Below are positions 32,634 through 40,151 of a DNA stretch of 64,000 bases, in pieces. Positions within the stretch are counted from its first letter, which is position 1. Each line of letters opens with the position of its first letter. Source of the DNA: JAEMQF01 sp963791595 (GTDB lineage Bacteria; Pseudomonadota; Gammaproteobacteria; Burkholderiales; Burkholderiaceae_C); NCBI GenBank assembly GCA_963791595.1, contig CAWBTF010000001.1, forward strand, positions 1-64,000, given 5' to 3'. Below the pieces are notes generated by a model. It did no database searches. It worked only from the letters and a program-made list of their open reading frames with translations, and was not told the DNA's origin. The position numbers and the translations under genes were made by a program.

Positions 32634-33875
32634 ATGCTGACGCCCGTCATCGACCACATCTGCCGCGCAGAAGGCGCGCGTGTGCTCGCCGGGCTGATCC
32701 GCCGCTTCGGCGATTTCGACCTGGCAGAAGACGCGCTGCAAGACGCGTTCACGAAGGCGCTGGAGGTCTGGCCGGCGCAGGGCTTGCCGGATGCGCCGGC
32801 GGCGTGGCTCACGACGGTCGCGCAGCGCCGCGCGCTGGACCTGATCCGGCGCCGCCACAGCGGGCCGCTGTACAGCGACGAGCCGCCCGACGTCGCGGCG
32901 CCCGAGGCAGTAGACGCGGTTGCGCATCCGGCCGACGTGTCGGGAGTGGAGGACGACCGGCTGCGCCTGGTCTTCACCTGCTGCCACCCGGCCATCTCGC
33001 CGCAGGCGCAGACCGCGCTCGCGCTGCGCACGCTGTGCGGCCTGAGCACGCGCGAGATCGCACGCGCGTTTCTCGAACCCGAGGCGACGACCGCGCAGCG
33101 CCTGGTGCGCGTGAAGAAGAAGATCCTCGAGGCGCGCATTCCCTACGAGGTGCCGCCGCGCGAAGACCTGCCGCAGCGGCTGCAGGTCGTGCTCGGCGTG
33201 GTCTACCTCGTGTTCAACGAGGGCTACACGGCGACCGACACGCCCGGCCTGGTGCGCCCCGACCTGTGCGCCGAGGCGATCCGCCTGGCGCGGCTGCTCG
33301 TCGAGCTGGTGCCGCAGGAACCCGAGGTGCTGGCGTTGCTCGCGCTGATGCTGCTGCACGACGCGCGCCGCGCCACCCGCATCGACGCGGACGGCGCGCT
33401 GGTGCCGCTGGAAGAACAGGACCGCAGCCGCTGGAACCGCGAAGCCATCGCGCAAGGCCTGGCGTTGCTCGATGCCGCGCTGGCGCTGCGCCGGCGCGGC
33501 CCGTACCAGTTGCAGGCGGCGATCGCGGCGCTGCACGCGCGCGCCGCGCGCGCGCAGGACACCGATTGGCCGCAGATCGCCGCGCTCTATGGCGGCTTGC
33601 TGCGCGATCAGCCGAGCCCGGTGATCGAGCTCAATGCCGCAGTGGCGCTGGCAATGGCCGAGGGCCCGCAGCGGGGGTTGACTTGGATCGACCAGCTCGC
33701 CGCGCGCGAAGAGCTGCCGGACTATCACCTGCTGCACGCCGCGCGCGCCGATCTGTTGCGGCGGCTCGGCCGCAGCGCTGAGGCGCGCGACGCCTACCGC
33801 GCCGCGCTCGCGCTCGTGCGCGGCGACGCCGAACGGCGCTACTTGCAGCGCCGCTTGGGGGAGTGCGGCGGCTGA
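32634..33875 (+). CDS. ECF-type RNA polymerase sigma factor (ECF42-like)
   Basis: A 413-residue extracytoplasmic-function sigma factor with a long C-terminal extension. Region 2 is at residues 15-80 (FDLAEDALQDAFTKALEVWP; the AWLTTVAQRRALDLIRRR core) and region 4 at about 120-170 (LCGLSTREIARAFLEPEATTAQ). A 230-residue C-terminal helical/TPR-like domain follows (VYLVFNEGYTATD; LALLALMLLHDARR). This architecture and the upstream YCII gene fit group ECF42, in which no classical anti-sigma factor is known and the extension is thought to control activity. The last gene of its operon. Confidence 0.88.
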   Translation: MLTPVIDHICRAEGARVLAGLIRRFGDFDLAEDALQDAFTKALEVWPAQGLPDAPAAWLTTVAQRRALDLIRRRHSGPLYSDEPPDVAAPEAVDAVAHPADVSGVEDDRLRLVFTCCHPAISPQAQTALALRTLCGLSTREIARAFLEPEATTAQRLVRVKKKILEARIPYEVPPREDLPQRLQVVLGVVYLVFNEGYTATDTPGLVRPDLCAEAIRLARLLVELVPQEPEVLALLALMLLHDARRATRIDADGALVPLEEQDRSRWNREAIAQGLALLDAALALRRRGPYQLQAAIAALHARAARAQDTDWPQIAALYGGLLRDQPSPVIELNAAVALAMAEGPQRGLTWIDQLAAREELPDYHLLHAARADLLRRLGRSAEARDAYRAALALVRGDAERRYLQRRLGECGG

Positions 33876-33914
33876 GGGACTGCCGAAGTGCGCTGTGAGG
33901 CACCCTCACCCCCG

Positions 33915-33938
33915 CCCTCTCCCGAGCGCGGGAGAGGG
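33915..33938. terminator. Strong hairpin after the ECF sigma gene
   Basis: Perfect 10-bp stem CCCTCTCCCG/CGGGAGAGGG with a 4-base loop, 40 bp after the sigma factor stop codon. It lacks a clear T-run, so it may be a factor-assisted terminator or a dispersed palindromic repeat of a kind common in proteobacterial intergenic regions. Confidence 0.45.
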
Positions 33939-34100
33939 AGTGAATCTGGCCGCACCGAACAGCTGTCAGCCTCCGATGCGGCGCGCGGGTGGCTTGAATT
34001 GCGCAAGATCAAGCGCACGCGATCGCGCGGGCGGCCGCGCGTACGCCTGGCGCCAGACTCGATCGATCATCCAATCACGCAAGCCAACGCGGGGGGATCG

Positions 34101-36401
34101 ATGGTCCAGACTTCGAATGCGCGCGCGTCCGGCCAGGCTGGCCGGGTGGCCGTTGCCGAGCCGGCGCTGCTGGCCATCGTCGAGGCAACGCTGCGCGAGT
34201 TGCACGCCGGCGCGCCCGGCATGCCCGCCGTCACGCTGGCGAGTGTGCTCGACCGCGACCTTGGCCTGGACAGCCTGACGCGCATGGAATTGCTGCTGCG
34301 CACCGAGCGCGAGTTCGGTGTCACGCTGCCCGAAGACACGTTGCAGCGCACCGAGAGCGTCGGCGATTTGTTCGACGCGCTGCGCCGCGCCGCAGCGCTC
34401 GCGGGGTCGCGCGCAACGGCGGCGTCTGCGGCCTTGCCGGCTTCGATGCTGCCGCCCAGTGCGGCAGTGCCTGCCGCCGCCGCCGCGGCGGCGCCGCCAG
34501 CCGGTGCGCCGTCCGCAGGCGCGATGGGCGACACCGCTCCAAGCGCCGCGCTGACCCTGCTCGACGTGCTCGACTGGCACGTCCAAGCCCACCCCGACCA
34601 GACACAAATCATCTGCTTGGAAAGCGATCGCGAAGGTGGCCCCGAGCTCGAACACGTCATCAGTTACCGAAGCCTCGCCCAATCCGCCGCAGCCGTGGCG
34701 GCAGGCTTGCAGCGCGCCGGCGTGCAGCCGCGCCAGAGCGTCGCGATCATGCTGCCCACATCCCCGGAATACTTCAGCACCTACATGGGCATCTTGCGCG
34801 CCGGCGCGGTTCCGGTGCCGATCTACCCTCCGGCGCGCGCCTCGCAGCTCGAGGACCATGTGCTGCGCCACACCGGCATCCTGGCCAACGCGCAGGCCTG
34901 CCTGCTCGTCACCGTGCCCGAGGCGATGGGCGTCGCGCGGCTGCTGCAAGCGCGTGTGCCGGGGCTGCGCCATGTGCTGACGCCGCAGCAACTCGCGGCG
35001 CAGGGCGGGGCGCCGACGCCGGTGCCGGTGCATGGCGACGACATCGCCTTCATCCAGTACACGTCGGGCAGCACCGGCAACCCGAAAGGCGTGGCGTTGA
35101 CGCACGCGAACCTGCTCGCCAACATCCGCGCGATGGCCAAGGCGGTGCAGGGGACGCCGCGCGACACCTTCGTCAGCTGGCTGCCGCTGTACCACGACAT
35201 GGGGCTGATCGGCGCGTGGCTGGCGCCGATGTACGTCGGCTTCCCGACGGTCGTGATGTCGCCGCTGGCATTCCTGGCACGGCCGCTGCGCTGGTTGCAG
35301 GCGATCTCGCGCTACCACGGCACTTTGTCGGCGGCGCCGAATTTTGCGTACGAGCTGTGCCTGAAACACGTGGCCGATGCCGACTTGGGAGGCCTGGACC
35401 TGAGCTCCTGGCGCCTGGCGTTCAACGGTGCCGAAGCGGTGAGCCCCGACACGGTGCTGCGCTTTCGGCAGCGCTTCGCGCGCCACGGCCTGCGCGCCGA
35501 GGCGGTGACGCCTGTCTATGGTCTCGCCGAAGCGTGTGTCGGCCTGCTGTTCCCGCCGCTCGGTCGCGCCGCGCTGGTGGATGCAGTGCAGCGCGAGCCG
35601 TTCTCGCAACAGCACCGCGCGCTGCCCGCGGCGCCGGGCGATGCGAGCGCGCTGCGCTTCGTCGCTTGCGGCCGGCCGCTGCCGGGCCATTCGATCCGCA
35701 TCGTCGACGACGCCGGGCACGAACTGGGCGAACGCGTCGAAGGCCGGCTCGAATTCAAAGGCCCGTCGGCGACCTCGGGCTACTTTCGCAACCCGCAGCA
35801 GACCCAGGCGCTGTTCCACGACGGCTGGCTCGACACCGGAGACCGCGCCTACAAGGCCGGTGGCGACGTGTTCATCACCGGCCGCGTGAAAGACATCATC
35901 ATCCGCGGCGGCCGCAACCTCTACCCGCAGGAAATCGAAGACGCCGTCGGCGCTGTGGACGGGGTGCGCAAGGGCTGCGTCGCGGTGTTCGGCAGCCCCG
36001 ACCCGGCCACCGGCACCGAGCGCCTGGTGGTGCTGGCCGAAGTGCGTGGGCGCGACGCCGCGCAGCACGTGAAGCTGCGCGAAGCCGTGTCGCGCGCCGT
36101 GATCGGCGCGATCGGCGAGCCGCCCGACAGCATCGTGCTCGCGCCGGCGCACAGCGTGCTGAAGACGTCCAGCGGCAAGGTGCGGCGCTCGGCGTGCCGC
36201 GAACTCGTCGAGTCGGGCCGCATCGACAAAGCCGCGGCGACGCCGCGCCGCCAGGTGCTGCGGCTCGCGCTCGGCGCGTTGCAGTTGCGGCTCGGGGCGG
36301 CCGGCGCGGCGGCCGGTCAGGCGCTCTACGGGCTGCGCGCCTGGTGCGTGTTCTGGGCACTGGCGCCGTTGACCTGGTTGGTCTGCGCGGGCCTGCGCTA
36401 A
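34101..36401 (+). CDS. ACP-fused fatty acyl-AMP ligase
   Basis: A 766-residue two-part protein. Residues 20-100 form an acyl carrier domain with the phosphopantetheine Ser58 in DLGLDSLTRMELL. After an Ala/Pro-rich linker (100-150) comes an adenylate-forming domain: P-loop YTSGSTGNPKG at 320-330, then LPLYHDMGL, YGLAEACVG, the TGDRAYKAGG turn and ITGRVKDIIIRGGRNLYPQE. These match fatty acyl-AMP ligases (FadD32/FAAL-like), which load fatty acids onto a carrier as acyl adenylates. The C-terminal 40 residues are hydrophobic (WCVFWALAPLTWLVCAGL), suggesting membrane attachment, which is unusual. It heads a run of lipid-type genes. Confidence 0.85.
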   Translation: MVQTSNARASGQAGRVAVAEPALLAIVEATLRELHAGAPGMPAVTLASVLDRDLGLDSLTRMELLLRTEREFGVTLPEDTLQRTESVGDLFDALRRAAALAGSRATAASAALPASMLPPSAAVPAAAAAAAPPAGAPSAGAMGDTAPSAALTLLDVLDWHVQAHPDQTQIICLESDREGGPELEHVISYRSLAQSAAAVAAGLQRAGVQPRQSVAIMLPTSPEYFSTYMGILRAGAVPVPIYPPARASQLEDHVLRHTGILANAQACLLVTVPEAMGVARLLQARVPGLRHVLTPQQLAAQGGAPTPVPVHGDDIAFIQYTSGSTGNPKGVALTHANLLANIRAMAKAVQGTPRDTFVSWLPLYHDMGLIGAWLAPMYVGFPTVVMSPLAFLARPLRWLQAISRYHGTLSAAPNFAYELCLKHVADADLGGLDLSSWRLAFNGAEAVSPDTVLRFRQRFARHGLRAEAVTPVYGLAEACVGLLFPPLGRAALVDAVQREPFSQQHRALPAAPGDASALRFVACGRPLPGHSIRIVDDAGHELGERVEGRLEFKGPSATSGYFRNPQQTQALFHDGWLDTGDRAYKAGGDVFITGRVKDIIIRGGRNLYPQEIEDAVGAVDGVRKGCVAVFGSPDPATGTERLVVLAEVRGRDAAQHVKLREAVSRAVIGAIGEPPDSIVLAPAHSVLKTSSGKVRRSACRELVESGRIDKAAATPRRQVLRLALGALQLRLGAAGAAAGQALYGLRAWCVFWALAPLTWLVCAGLR

Positions 36402-36420
36402 CCCGGCGCGGGTCTGGCGC

Positions 36421-37020
36421 GTGAGCCATGTCGCGGCGCGCGCTTTGCTTCGCGCGACCGGAACGCGATTCAACGTGCACGGCCTCGAGCGCCTGCCCGG
36501 CGGCCCCTGCGTGCTCGTCTGCAACCACGGCAGTTACCTCGACGGCATGCTCCTGGTGGCGGCGCTGCCGCAGCCGTTCGCTTTCGTCGCGAAGAACGAG
36601 TTGCAGCGCCAGTTCATCGCCGGCACGTATCTGACGCGCCTGGGGGCGCTGTTCGTCGAACGCTTCGACGCGATGCGCAGCGTCGCCGATGCGACGCGCC
36701 TGGCCGAGGCTGCCGCGCAGGGGCGGTCGCTGGCGGTGTTTCCGGAAGGCACCTTCGTCGCCAGGCTGGGCCTGCTGCCGTTCCATCTGGGCGGTTTTCT
36801 CGCGGCCGCGCGCGCCGCTGTGCCGGTGGTGCCGGTGATGCTGCGCGGCAGCCGCGCGATTCTGCCCGGCAACACCTGGTGGCCGCGGCGCGCCGAGATC
36901 GACATCGAGATTGGCGAGCCGCTCTTGCCTGCGGGCGATGCCGGCGATATCTTTGCAATGGCGGTGCGTTTGCGCGAGGCAGCGCGCCGGGTGATCGAGC
37001 AAGGCTTGGAGGGCGGTTGA
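36421..37020 (+). CDS. PlsC-type lysophospholipid/1-acyl-glycerol-3-phosphate acyltransferase
   Basis: A 199-residue acyltransferase of the PlsC family. The catalytic H-x4-D is His36-Asp41 in CNHGSYLDG. Acceptor-binding blocks follow: FVERFDAMRSV, the FPEGTF motif (VFPEGTFVARLGLLPFHLGG) and PVVPVMLRGSR. The GTG start at 36421 is 19 bp after the acyl-AMP ligase stop, and the ATG a few bases on is in another frame. It probably takes acyl chains activated or carried by the upstream protein; the acceptor is unknown. Confidence 0.85.
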   Translation: MSHVAARALLRATGTRFNVHGLERLPGGPCVLVCNHGSYLDGMLLVAALPQPFAFVAKNELQRQFIAGTYLTRLGALFVERFDAMRSVADATRLAEAAAQGRSLAVFPEGTFVARLGLLPFHLGGFLAAARAAVPVVPVMLRGSRAILPGNTWWPRRAEIDIEIGEPLLPAGDAGDIFAMAVRLREAARRVIEQGLEGG

Positions 37021-37030
37021 AGCTGCCGCT

Positions 37031-38086
37031 GTGCCGATGCAAGAACGGGTGCAGGAACACAGTCAGGAATGGAGCGGCCACGCGCCGCAGGTGCGTGTCA
37101 TCGGGGGTCGAGGCAGTTGGCGGACGCGGGCGCTGAACGCCCTGCTGCGCCTGGCCTCCAGCACGCCGCTGCGCAAGGACACCGACTTCGCCGCGCTGCG
37201 CCGGCGCTACGAGGCGCTCGATGCGAAGCATTTCCCGTTCGACCGCCGCGCCAGCCGCGAGGCCGTCAGTTGCAACGGCGTTGCTGCCGAGTGGATCAGC
37301 GTTCCGGAATCGCGCCCCGGGCGGACCCTGTTGTACCTGCACGGCGGCTCGTTCGCGTTCCGCTTTCCGAACGCCTATGCCGCGTTCGCCGTGCGCCTGT
37401 GCCGGCGCCTGGGCGCACGCGCGCTGATTCCCGACTACCGGCTCGCACCCGAGCACCCGTTCCCGGCGGCACCCGACGATTGCCACGCCGCTTACCGCTG
37501 GCTGCTCGACAGCGGAGTCGACCCACGCAGCGTCGTGCTTGCCGGAGATTCGGCCGGCGGCAACCTCGCGCTCGTCACTTTGCAGCGTGCCCGCGCACAG
37601 GGCCTGGCGCTGCCGGCTTGCGCGGTGTTGCTGTCCCCAGGCGTCGACTGCACCTTCACCAGCGAAAGCTTCGTCGACAACGAGAAGCGCGACGCGATGC
37701 TGTGCCTGAGCAACCTGCTCGTGCTTCGCGGCCTGTACGTGCCTTCGCCGCAGTGGTACACGCACCCGGAGGTGTCGCCGCTGTTCGCGGACTTCCACGG
37801 TTTCCCGCCGCTGTTCCTGCAAGCCGGAATGTCCGAGCTGCTGCGCGACGAAGCGACGCGCGCCGCGCACAAGGCGCATCAAGCCGGCGTCGATGTCGAG
37901 CTCGAGCTCTGGCCCGAAACGCCGCATGTGTTCCAGCTCGCGCCGTTCCTGCCCGAAGCAACGCAGGCGCTCGACCAGATCGTCAAGTTCATCGTCGCGC
38001 GCACCGGCTGGGACGCGGTGGCGCCGCCGCTACCGCCGGTGCTGGGCGGGTTGCGTTACCTCGCGCAGGGCGTCGCTTCGCGGTAG
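37031..38086 (+). CDS. Alpha/beta hydrolase (HSL-type esterase)
   Basis: A 351-residue hydrolase of the hormone-sensitive-lipase group. The oxyanion-hole motif is HGGSF at 104-108, the nucleophile Ser174 sits in GDSAGGN, and the conserved YRLAPEHPFPAAPDD block lies between them; the likely catalytic His is in ETPHVFQL. Such enzymes cleave short or medium-chain esters. The start is GTG at 37031 (an ATG lies two codons on), 10 bp after the PlsC-type gene, so it belongs to the same transcription unit. It could release or exchange acyl groups of the lipid made by the cluster; that is inference. Confidence 0.85.
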   Translation: MPMQERVQEHSQEWSGHAPQVRVIGGRGSWRTRALNALLRLASSTPLRKDTDFAALRRRYEALDAKHFPFDRRASREAVSCNGVAAEWISVPESRPGRTLLYLHGGSFAFRFPNAYAAFAVRLCRRLGARALIPDYRLAPEHPFPAAPDDCHAAYRWLLDSGVDPRSVVLAGDSAGGNLALVTLQRARAQGLALPACAVLLSPGVDCTFTSESFVDNEKRDAMLCLSNLLVLRGLYVPSPQWYTHPEVSPLFADFHGFPPLFLQAGMSELLRDEATRAAHKAHQAGVDVELELWPETPHVFQLAPFLPEATQALDQIVKFIVARTGWDAVAPPLPPVLGGLRYLAQGVASR

Positions 38087-38107
38087 CTTGAACAGGGGCG
38101 ATATTCA

Positions 38108-39035
38108 ATGTCCGTTCCATCCTCGACCCCGCTGCCCCTGGGCGCCGCCACCGCACTGCGTGCCTGGAGCCTCGCAGCGCGCCCGCACACGTTGACGATC
38201 TCGATCAACCCGGTGCTGGTGGGCAGCGCGCTCGTCTGGGCCGAGACGGCGCACATCGATGTCGGCGTGCTGCTGCTGTCGCTGCTCGGCGCGCTGCTGC
38301 TGCAGCTCGGAACCAACCTCGACAACGACGTGAGCGACGTCGAGCGCGGCACCGACCGCGCCGGGCGCCTGGGCCCGCCACGCGCCACTGCGCTCGGCCT
38401 GCTCAGCTGCGCGCCAGGTGCGTGGTGCGTCGCGCGCCTGCTTTGCGCTGGCGCTGGCCGTCGGGCTGTGGCTCGTCGCGCGCGGCGGCTGGCCGATCCT
38501 GCTGGCGGGCGTCGCCGCGGCGGCTGCGGCGCTGGCGTATGCGGGCGGCCCGCGGCCGATTTCGTACACGCCGTTCGGCGACTTCGTCGTCTGGCTGTTC
38601 TTCGGCCTGGTCGCCGTCGCCGGCACCTACTACCTTCAGGCCGCTTCGCTCAGCCCAGGCGTGCTGATCGCGGCGACGATGGTCGGCCTGCCGGCAAGCG
38701 CGGTGCTGGTCGTCAACAACTACCGCGATCTCGAGACCGACGCCGCGGTGGGCAAGAAGACGCTGGCCGTGTGCCTGGGGCGCGCCTTCAGCCGCTGGGA
38801 ATATGCGGCGCTGATGCTCACGCCGTTCGCGCTGCTCGCCGCGCTGGCCGCTCAGCACGGGCATCGGCGGCAGCTTGCTGATCCCGCTGCTCGGTTTACC
38901 GATGGCGATCGGCCTGGTGCGGCGTTTCTGGAGCGAGACGCCCGGCCGCGCGTTTTAACGTTTTGCTCGCGCAGCACGGCGCGGTTCCAGGTGCTGTTTG
39001 CGCTGCTGCTGTGCGTGGCGATCCTGCTGGGCTGA
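38108..39035 (+). pseudogene. UbiA/MenA-type prenyltransferase, multiply frameshifted
   Basis: Polytopic prenyltransferase resembling 1,4-dihydroxy-2-naphthoate octaprenyltransferase (MenA). The substrate/Mg site NLDNDVSDVERGTDR is in the first frame and NNYRDLETDAAVGKKTLAV in the second. Similarity continues only if the frame is changed four times: near 38410 after LGLLS, near 38851 before IGGSLLIPLLGLPMAIG, near 38957 at GRAFNVLLAQ, and near 38975 before ARFQVLFALLL. Each change is explained by one extra base. The restored protein is about 305 residues, a normal length. This is either a decayed gene or a patch of poor sequence. It follows the lipid genes closely and ends 16 bp before the YihY gene. 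Confidence 0.7.
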
Positions 39036-39051
39036 GGCTGCGGCGCGCGGG

Positions 39052-39960
39052 ATGCGAATCCTCGGCCGCCACGCTGCGCACATGCTGCACCAGGCCGCCG
39101 CGTTTGCGCTGCGCACGCTGAAGAGCTTTCGCGCCAACCAGGGCCTGCTGCTGGCCGGCGCGGTGGCGTACTACGCACTGCTGTCGGTCGTGCCCTTGCT
39201 CGTGTTGATCGTGATCGCGCTGTCGCACTTCGTCGATCCGGGCGAGCTGCTGCAAACCCTGGGCCGCTACCTCGAGTGGCTGGTGCCGGGGCAGTCGAAG
39301 ATCATCGTCGCCGAACTCGAGAGTTTTCTGCAACACCGCGGCGTGATCGGCTGGGTGCTGCTCGGCACGATGCTGTTCTTCAGCTCGCTCGCCTTCACCG
39401 TTCTGGAAAACGCGATGTCGGTGATCTTCCATCACCGCGTCGCGATTCGGCGCCGCCACTTCCTCGTCTCGGCACTGATCCCGTACGGCTACATCCTGTG
39501 CCTGGGCCTGGGCCTGCTGCTCGTGACGCTGGTGGCGGGCAGCCTGCAGGCGATGGGCCAGGAGTGGGTCGAGTTCCTCGGGCGGCGCTGGTCGCTCGGC
39601 GGCGTTTCCGGCGCACTGCTGTACCTGATCGGCATCGGCGGCGAAGTGTTCCTGTTCGCGTCGATCTATCTGGTGATGCCGGTGGGCCGGCTGTCGCTGG
39701 GCCACGCGCTGCTCGGCGCGGTGACCGCGGCGCTGCTCTGGGAGCCGTCGCGCCACCTGCTCGTGTGGTACTTCGCGACGCTGTCGCAGATCGGCACCGT
39801 GTACGGCTCGATGACGACCGCGATCGTGGTGCTGCTGAGCCTGGAAGTCGCTGCGGCGCTGCTGCTGCTGGGCGCGCAGGTGATCGCGGAGTATGAGCGC
39901 GGCGGGCATGGGCGCTTCAAGGCGCGGCCGAAGGCGTTCACGACCACGGGGTCTCGGTAG
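39052..39960 (+). CDS. YihY/BrkB family inner-membrane protein
   Basis: A 302-residue YihY (formerly BrkB) membrane protein with about six helices. The N-terminal pattern FRANQGLLLAGAVAYYALLS and SVVPLLVLIVIAL is characteristic, as is YFATLSQIGTVYGSMTTAI near residue 240. The family is not RNase BN despite old annotation, and its function is unresolved. ATG at 39052. It lies at the end of the lipid-gene run and may be cotranscribed with it. Confidence 0.88.
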   Translation: MRILGRHAAHMLHQAAAFALRTLKSFRANQGLLLAGAVAYYALLSVVPLLVLIVIALSHFVDPGELLQTLGRYLEWLVPGQSKIIVAELESFLQHRGVIGWVLLGTMLFFSSLAFTVLENAMSVIFHHRVAIRRRHFLVSALIPYGYILCLGLGLLLVTLVAGSLQAMGQEWVEFLGRRWSLGGVSGALLYLIGIGGEVFLFASIYLVMPVGRLSLGHALLGAVTAALLWEPSRHLLVWYFATLSQIGTVYGSMTTAIVVLLSLEVAAALLLLGAQVIAEYERGGHGRFKARPKAFTTTGSR

Positions 39961-40151
39961 GGGCGAGAACCACCGCAGGCCCGGTGCCCCGTGAGCGCGG
40001 GCCGAAGGCATCTCTCGACAGATTGCGTTTTCGCAATCGCGCGTCATCGGATCGCCTTGCCATGCGCATAGGATGCTTGGTGGAGCCACGGTGTCGCGCT
40101 TGTGCGAGTGCGGTGGCGTTTGCGCCAATTGCCTTGACCGGAGGACTGTCG

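Noticed and set aside
26438..36524. Very long antisense open frames, for example minus strand 26438-28504 and 33966-36524
   Set aside because: They lie wholly opposite well-supported genes (rpoD; acyl-AMP ligase), have Arg/Ala/His-rich composition typical of GC-rich shadow frames, and show no domain resemblance.
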